This document shows positions 58,366 through 64,000 of a DNA stretch of 64,000 nucleotides, piece by piece. Each line of letters starts with the position of its first letter. The stretch's first letter is position 1. The translations under genes and the position numbers were made by a program. The stretch comes from Coffea arabica (taxonomy: Eukaryota; Streptophyta; Magnoliopsida; Gentianales; Rubiaceae): the NCBI RefSeq assembly GCF_036785885.1, contig NC_092326.1, forward strand, positions 43,663,072 to 43,727,071, written 5' to 3'. The notes under the pieces were generated by a model. That model did no database searches and was not told the origin of the DNA. It worked only from the letters and a program-made list of their open reading frames with translations.

Positions 58366-59136
58366 TTTTGAGGCTGTTTTTGTATTTTTAAGGTTGTTTT
58401 TGGTATTTTTGAAATTATTTTTTTTTTATGTATTACTATTAATAGCTTGTTTGGATAGCCATTTTTTACCGAAAAATGACATTATTTTCCGTGAGCACAT
58501 TTTCCTATCACCTTTTTACCTCACATACATCAAATCGCTACAGTAATTTTCAAATGAAAAATTCATGGAAAATGCAATCTAAACACAAGAACAGGAAGAT
58601 CAATCCAAAGCGGAGCCAAGCCAAAGAACAGGAAGGAGTTTATGTATTGGGCAAAGAGATGGTAAAATCCCGCCTCGCTCGGTGCTCATTCTTCCAGTAT
58701 TGCGGTGGGCTACATATTCCTAGCATTCCTTAAGCCGTACCAGCCTTCTTTTTAGGAGGGGTTTGCCTCCCCTCCCCTTCTGGTTTTCGGTTAATGCAAC
58801 TCGTTTACGGTACATTTTTAGAAGGACGGGGTAATCGAAACGGAAAAGGTAGCATTGAAGATGGGGTGTTCCTGTTCCTGTTCCTGTTCTGTTCCCGCCA
58901 TCGTACTGATAACGTTTGATAGGCCTGGAGGAGTAACATGCAGCTTGTCGCGCCGCGACTTGATTTCCCACAGCAAGCTACCGGAAACAAATCAATGCTC
59001 AGTTCCCGCGAGTCTCAAGCATAAATCACCAAAAAAGGAAAAAAAAAAAAAAAAAGAGGGAGAGGCAATTTACAGCCTCTACCGGAACAATATGCTAATT
59101 ACTAGTATGGAATATGAGTGTATTGACTCAATCTTA
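58366..59136. other. Intergenic with GC-richer island
   Basis: The island at 58590-59050 includes a (TTCCTG)n short repeat at about 58868-58890 and a 15-A run near 59045. Overlapping frames on both strands have no domain. Possibly a retroposed fragment. Confidence 0.35.
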
Positions 59137-59350
59137 GGCCTTGTTTGGTAGACAAAATTTTTGCTACAAGTTTTTTTTAAAAAATTTTAGTTACAGTAAT
59201 CTCAAAATTTTTTTCAATGTTTTTAAACTATACACTTCAAAATATTAAAAAAAAAAAAACACTCCTCAAAAATTTTTTAAAAAATTTCTACAGTAAATTA
59301 CAATAACATTTTAGACAAGCATTCAAAAAATTCACTTGTTAAACGGGGCC
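59137..59350. repeat. Family C MITE, copy 5
   Basis: Starts GGCCTTGTTTGGTAGACAA and ends TTCACTTGTTAAACGGGGCC. It has the reverse internal orientation: AGTTACAGTAATCTCAAAAT comes first and CTACAGTAAATTACAATAAC last. Confidence 0.65.
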
Positions 59351-60056
59351 TCAATGTGCATCCAACTTCAAACTAAGTTGCTCTGCTCTGCAACCAATGA
59401 TCAATTAGAAGGAATTGGAAGTTTTCTAGATAGAGAAAACTAAATTGAGCATCGGTAGTTTTTGTGTGACGTGGAGTTATTTGGCCTTTGGTTCGTGATT
59501 TGTGTGTTGAAACTTTTAGAAATTTGATCGTAGAATCGTATTCAATGGTTTGAACAAATTTCCAATCGAATTATCCAATTTTTCAAGGTTCATTGTAATC
59601 CATCAATTTGTGATTATTTCAACGAATGGCAAATTATCATAATTCCATCGTGTCACTTAATTATGGCTACCTTCGACGGAATTCTCCGTCGGTTAGATCC
59701 CCCTCCCTCCTCCTATATTAGATTAGAATAGATTATGCTAATGCTATCGTTGTCACAAAAAAATATATTAAATTAGAATAGATTATGTTAATGCTGTCGT
59801 TGCGACCAAAAAAAAAAAAATTGTGTATACTAGAAAAGTTTTTTTGTGTTGGGTGGCTTTATTGAAAGGAAAATGACCGTCCAGCATAGATTGAGAAATG
59901 TGCCGCGTTGGAAGAACCGATCGTATTCATTAGTACTACTTTTATCATGGGATTGTAGTGCGATTTTGCGTGCGTTGTGATTCTCAATATAAAAGTTGGA
60001 ACGTACAACTGGTTAATTTTTTTTCAATTGTTTTTTTTTTTTACAGAAACAAAATA
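59351..60056. other. Intergenic with short tandem duplication
   Basis: At about 59713-59815 a roughly 50-bp unit containing TTAGAATAGATTATG and AATGCTRTCGTTG occurs twice, the second ending in a 13-A run. No gene is seen. Confidence 0.45.
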
Positions 60057-60386
60057 ATCCCTCCGTCTCACTTTGATAGTTCTAAATTTTTTTTCACACA
60101 GTTTAAAAAAAAGTAATTAACTTTGTTGGAACAATCAATTTAAGTAGCTATTTTCTTAAAATACCCTCACATTAATTAGAATACAACTTTACGGGAACTT
60201 GAATTGATGATAAAAAAAGAATCAATTCTCGTTAAATGAGATAGGTTTATAGTAACAATAACTTATATTGAATAAGGGTATTTTGGAAAAATTAAAATAC
60301 AACTACATTCTTCAATTGAGAAGTGAACTATAATTTGGGACAGACGAAAAAGGAAAACAAGACTATCAAAATTGAGACGGAGGAAG
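60057..60386. mobile_element. Stowaway-type MITE (Tc1/mariner)
   Basis: A 330-bp element with ends TCCCTCCGTCTCACTTTGAT and ATCAAAATTGAGACGGAGGA, flanked by the dinucleotide TA at 60055-60056 and 60387-60388. The CTCCCTCCGTC-like terminus with TA target duplication is the signature of plant Stowaway elements. Non-coding. Confidence 0.85.
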
Positions 60387-60994
60387 TAGTAGTCGCTCCG
60401 ATCCATTACATGGTGGGTGGACAATGGATAATGGATAATGGATATATACATATTTATGGATGGATATGATATTTATACCAAGAAACGACGTGCGATGGAT
60501 GGATATCGGTGAAGGGGAATATAGCGTTGACTTGTTATTCTGTCCCCGCTCTCCACAGTCGGCGTCGTTAAGTAACGTTAACGTTGATGTATGAACTGCA
60601 ATGTTCAGATAAGAATGAAGACCAAAAACAATAATCATGCCAATATATTAAAGTGACGCATTCCCATATGTCAAAGCCAGACACTTAACGCCCCCACGTT
60701 TAAGAACTACTTGTATAATAATAATAATAACAATTATTTGGAAGCAAGGCTTTTTGCTTTGCATCATTTTTTTTTATTTTACATACATTATCTTAAAAGG
60801 GTGTTGTAATATTTTTTTTATAAAATTATTTCAAATAATTTATTATCAAAAAAATAGTTTCATCATGATCCGTAGTTCACGATCATGAAACGTACAAAAA
60901 GAATCGAGGAATTTGGACAAGAGCCATTAATTTTTTTTTTTTTTGCAGTATGAAAATCTAAAAATCTCACACTAAGCAGGAACTTCTTATATAA
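60387..60994. other. Intergenic
   Basis: Contains an ATGGATAATGGAT-type short repeat near 60420-60465 and an ATA repeat at 60716-60730. No gene is seen. Confidence 0.45.
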
Positions 60995-61212
60995 GCTCCG
61001 TTTGACAAGCGAGTTTTTTTGGTATTTGTCTCAAGATTTACTATAACTTATTGTAAAAGTTGTAGAAAATTTTTTTAAAGGATGTAAATTTTTGAATATT
61101 TTGAAGCGTATAGTTTAAAATTTTTGAAAATTTTTTTGATATTACTGTAACTAAAGTTGTTAAAAAACTTGTAACAGACAAATTTGGTCGAAAATTTGCT
61201 TGCCAAATAAGA
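60995..61212. repeat. Family C MITE, copy 6
   Basis: Starts GCTCCGTTTGACAAGCGAG and ends TGCTTGCCAAATAAGAC, with TTACTATAACTTATTGTAAA and GATATTACTGTAACTAAAG inside. Confidence 0.55.
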
Positions 61213-61729
61213 CAAACCATATATCATATTTATACTCTTCTTTCCCTTTTTTTTTTCCTTTTTTTTTTTGACGGAGGAATAGAAGGGGGTGGGGTTGGTT
61301 TAATACGACACACGAGGGAAGGCAAATTCTCAAGTTGGCCCGTGGACGAGCATACAAATTTGTCTCTAAGTATCTCACAGAGTCCATCAGCGTCCGCCAA
61401 AGCCCAACTAAAAAACGGAACAGTTTACATTGCTACCGTTTCATCACTCCCAAAAGATTATTATAGGAAAATAAAAAAAATAGCAATGTTATAAATAGTC
61501 TGATTTTAATAGAGGAAATACGAATGTTCATTTACAACAATATTGTGACCACCCCTTTATAAGTTACAGATTAATCTTAGTTGCTGCGACTACAAAAGGT
61601 AACAATGGAGAACCATTTATATACGCGTCCGTGACTTGGTGATGCTACCAGAAATGGGGTCAGTAAAAAGGAGTCAGTACCAGTTTTGACCATGTAGATA
61701 GACCTTATTAGCCTTCTTTGTTTCGTTGA
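61213..61729. other. Intergenic
   Basis: Poly-T runs near 61240-61270 followed by AT-rich sequence. Nothing assignable. Confidence 0.4.
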
Positions 61730-61882
61730 TTTTTTTTTTTTTTTTCAACACAGGGAGTATTCTAAGTTTTTACCGGAATAATCTCCTTACGCTTGTACAC
61801 TCCGTCCCCAAGAATACACAAACGGTAGAGAGGTGACTCGAACACTTGACCTCGGAACCTCATGAGGCTACCCCCTAGACCA
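61730..61882 (-). mobile_element. tRNA-derived SINE with target duplication
   Basis: Reading on the minus strand: box A-like GGTCTAGGGGGTAGCCTCA, then box B-like GGTCAAGTGTTCGAGTCACC, a 100-bp body and an A-run tail. Flanked by TTCTTTGTTTCGTTGA (61714-61729) and TTCTTTGTTTCATTGA (61883-61898), one mismatch in 16. Both promoter boxes are well preserved. Confidence 0.8.
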
Positions 61883-62334
61883 TTCTTTGTTTCATTGAAT
61901 GCTTTAAAAACAAATTAAGCACGCCACTCCAAAATCCAAATACAAATAGGTTTTTGTACTTGAGGAAAATAGCCACTCTAAAATACAATACGCACACTGG
62001 ATTCCCAAACATGAATCAGTGAAATGCGTCTGTTAGTACTATTTACAAACATATGCACAAAAGCATGTGGGATACACACACAGAAGCCAAAAGTTACATA
62101 GGGACAACATTCCAAGCATCATTGCTGGATTGGTTTTGAAATCTGTACAACTAATGTAAACATGAGATGGCCGAAGAAAACATCCCCACCCCACCTTGAT
62201 TTCAAGGTCTTCTTCCATCTCTCGACCACTCCTCCTCGTTTTCCCTCGAGAAACCACAATCAGACTTCAAGTCATCTACTTTCTTCACATATAATATAAC
62301 AGAACTTGAAAGCTGATAAGCCACAGATGCATGA
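61883..62334. other. 3' flank of FBL10-like gene
   Basis: The part next to 62335 would be 3' UTR of the minus-strand F-box/LRR gene. Short frames at 62039-62456 overlap it and are not proposed as genes. Confidence 0.45.
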
Positions 62335-63780
62335 TCAATCTGGAAGCACTCCAACATTTTCAGCTTCTTCCATCTCTTCATCACTCTCGTTCTCACCTTC
62401 CAGAAGCCACTGTTCAAATTCATCAACTTCCTCGTAGTCATGAATGTAAAGATCATCTAACTTATCCCACTGGTCTGCGCCTAGTTCCTCGCCACGGCAA
62501 CCAACATGCAAGAATGGCCTATTCCTGGTCAAGGCATCCACGAGATCCCTGTTGACACTTCCAGTAACCCCTAACCATCTCAATCTTGGGAAGTAAGGCT
62601 TCTTCAACCACCGGAACGCGAGTTGTGTAATCCCACCACAGTTATAAAGATCCAACAACCTCAAGCTGCTGCCCTGCCAACCATTTTCGTCAACCTTCAT
62701 TGAGGCCAGTGCCATTACTGAAGTATCACCTATAAGAGGACACTGACGCATTCGCAGCTCAAAAATCGGGATACGACTTTTTGCAAGCAGCAGCATCCCA
62801 GCATCTGAGAGGTTAGGTACATTTGACAGATCCAATTCTCTCAATTCCCGGTTTGAATAATCATCAAACAAAAAAGAGATGCACTTATCTGTAAGCCTCT
62901 TGCATCCTCGTAGAGACAATGAAACAAGGGAACTCGACATACCCTTGCTCAAGTGACACAATCCCATATCACTAATATCAGAACCATCTAGCAGTAATGT
63001 CTTTAACTTAGGGAGGGTGCTGATTGCTTGAAGGGCATCATCCCCAAGGTTTCTGCAGTCCCTCAGGTCAAGGACAACCAAACCCCTGTTGGAAGCCAGT
63101 CGAGTAACAGCAAAGTTGGTTAAAAGGTTACACCATCTCAAGCTGACATGCGTCAAAGAAAGGGAAGTTGCAGTAATGTCATGAAATATGAGATCAGTGA
63201 GATGGTTCCCACGAGACACCCTAAGCTTGTACAGCTTAGCACATGAATGCAGAAGAGTTTTAAAACCTGTTTCTGTAACCTGACAGAAGCCACCAAGATA
63301 AATGCTTTCCATGCTCGAGCACTTGTCAGCCATAAGAAGGATCCCCAGATCATTTACTCGCTTGAAAAATGTAGGGAAAATCTCTTGGCTTCGTACTAAA
63401 GAAAGGTGCTTCAGTTTTCCATGCAGATTAATTTGTTGAAGACCGATGTTGGTGAGATCAAACGAAACCCTTGGTTCCATAATTGGTGAATCCCGAAGGT
63501 CTAAATGGGTCAATGAGGGAAGACTTTCAGATATCATACTGACCATGGTGTCCGTGATATAGTCCACAGACAGGCTCAATTTCTGTAAGCCGGGGAAAAT
63601 GCATGTTCGTAAATGATGTGCTGATTGATTTGGGCCAATAGGAGGGCTAAGCATTTCAGTCACCATTATTGAAGAAATGAATCCTATTTCCAGTGAAACG
63701 AGTTTTGAAGTTGCCAAAGCCCACACACGGGCAAAATTATGCCGTACAAACATTGATACGTCAAACATCAGGATCAGAGT
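62335..63780 (-). CDS. F-box/LRR protein, FBL10-like, 3' part
   Basis: The last visible exon of a larger gene; its 5' part lies beyond the right edge. An acceptor TTTTATAG opens the exon at 63780 and the frame runs to a TGA at 62335. About 480 residues of leucine-rich repeats follow, of the cysteine-containing F-box/LRR type: LSLTHVSLRWCNLLTNFAV, LVVLDLRDCRNLGDDALQAI, LVSLSLRGCKRLTDKCISFL and LRLLDLYNCGGITQLAF. The C-terminus is strongly acidic (EEVDEFEQWLLEGENESDEE). These features resemble F-box/LRR-repeat protein 10 of Arabidopsis (At2g36370), an SCF adaptor candidate. The F-box itself is not in this window. No stop or frameshift interrupts the exon. It is not closely related to the F-box gene at 5696-7445. 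Confidence 0.85.
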   Translation of the reverse strand, partial: TLILMFDVSMFVRHNFARVWALATSKLVSLEIGFISSIMVTEMLSPPIGPNQSAHHLRTCIFPGLQKLSLSVDYITDTMVSMISESLPSLTHLDLRDSPIMEPRVSFDLTNIGLQQINLHGKLKHLSLVRSQEIFPTFFKRVNDLGILLMADKCSSMESIYLGGFCQVTETGFKTLLHSCAKLYKLRVSRGNHLTDLIFHDITATSLSLTHVSLRWCNLLTNFAVTRLASNRGLVVLDLRDCRNLGDDALQAISTLPKLKTLLLDGSDISDMGLCHLSKGMSSSLVSLSLRGCKRLTDKCISFLFDDYSNRELRELDLSNVPNLSDAGMLLLAKSRIPIFELRMRQCPLIGDTSVMALASMKVDENGWQGSSLRLLDLYNCGGITQLAFRWLKKPYFPRLRWLGVTGSVNRDLVDALTRNRPFLHVGCRGEELGADQWDKLDDLYIHDYEEVDEFEQWLLEGENESDEEMEEAENVGVLPD

Positions 63781-64000
63781 CTATAAAAAAAAAAAAAAAC
63801 GCAACCTCATTACTGATGGTGAACTGATAGGAATAAGCTAAGCAGTCGAATTATATAGCACCCAGTCCTGTCCTTTCTTTGATACAATTATATTAAAAAG
63901 GAGAATATAGAGCACACAATAAAATTAACAACATATGAACTTTAAAAGTGATCCCTACTTTTACATAAAGCCATCAGATTAACGAAATATTTGAATCCCA
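63781..64000 (-). other. Intron of FBL10-like gene (partial)
   Basis: AT-rich DNA upstream of the acceptor at 63781, with a poly-A (poly-T on the coding strand) run serving as polypyrimidine tract. No further exon is visible before the window edge. Confidence 0.6.

Noticed and set aside
1-64000. Gene cluster or operon-like novel system
   Set aside because: The genes belong to unrelated, widely conserved families with their own promoters; nothing indicates a shared pathway, a biosynthetic cluster or horizontally acquired block.

Overview
The window is nuclear DNA of a flowering plant, most likely a eudicot. Genes are split by GT-AG introns, proteins are plant-specific family members, intergenic DNA is AT-rich, and it is dense with short transposon remnants (tRNA-type SINEs and MITEs). 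I cannot name the species. I rebuilt the gene models by hand, checking splice sites and reading-frame phase at every junction.

Layout. (1) 1-5.7 kb is intergenic, with MITEs, a Mutator-like MITE with a perfect 9-bp target duplication, and a SINE. (2) 5.7-7.4 kb, minus strand: a two-exon F-box/LRR protein. (3) 9.4-14.7 kb, minus: a five-exon WD40 protein of the plant DCAF8/WDTC1-like group (putative DDB1-CUL4 substrate receptor), with a 155-codon, very acidic reading frame on the same strand inside its last intron. (4) 16.7-18.1 kb, plus: a two-exon PPR-SMR protein. (5) 18.6-19.7 kb, minus: coding-like islands I could not assign. (6) 19.8-32.4 kb, minus: a complete ATR checkpoint kinase gene, 15 exons and 2,735 codons, intact in every phase. 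(7) 34.0-38.2 kb, minus: a MscS-like (MSL) mechanosensitive channel, 5 exons, 997 aa. (8) 40.5-48.5 kb, minus: an ACT-domain Raf-like dual-specificity kinase of the STY8/STY17/STY46 type, 16 exons, 570 aa. (9) 48.6-62.3 kb is gene-poor and rich in repeats: a MITE family with GGCCTTGTTTGG-like ends, a hAT remnant nested in a GAGCTC-rich element, a Stowaway-type element and a SINE. (10) 62.3-63.8 kb, minus: the 3' part of an F-box/LRR gene resembling FBL10, running off the right edge.

The genes do not form a pathway or cluster. Two F-box proteins and a putative CUL4 receptor suggest ubiquitin ligase functions, ATR is the DNA-damage checkpoint kinase, the PPR-SMR protein is probably organellar, and the MSL and STY genes act in membrane tension sensing and preprotein phosphorylation. 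This mixture is ordinary for a plant chromosome. I found no convincing novel multi-gene system. The best leads are smaller: the acidic alternative-exon candidate in the WD40 gene, the unassigned coding islands beside ATR, a frame-breaking cryptic exon in ATR, and a duplicated splice donor in the STY gene.
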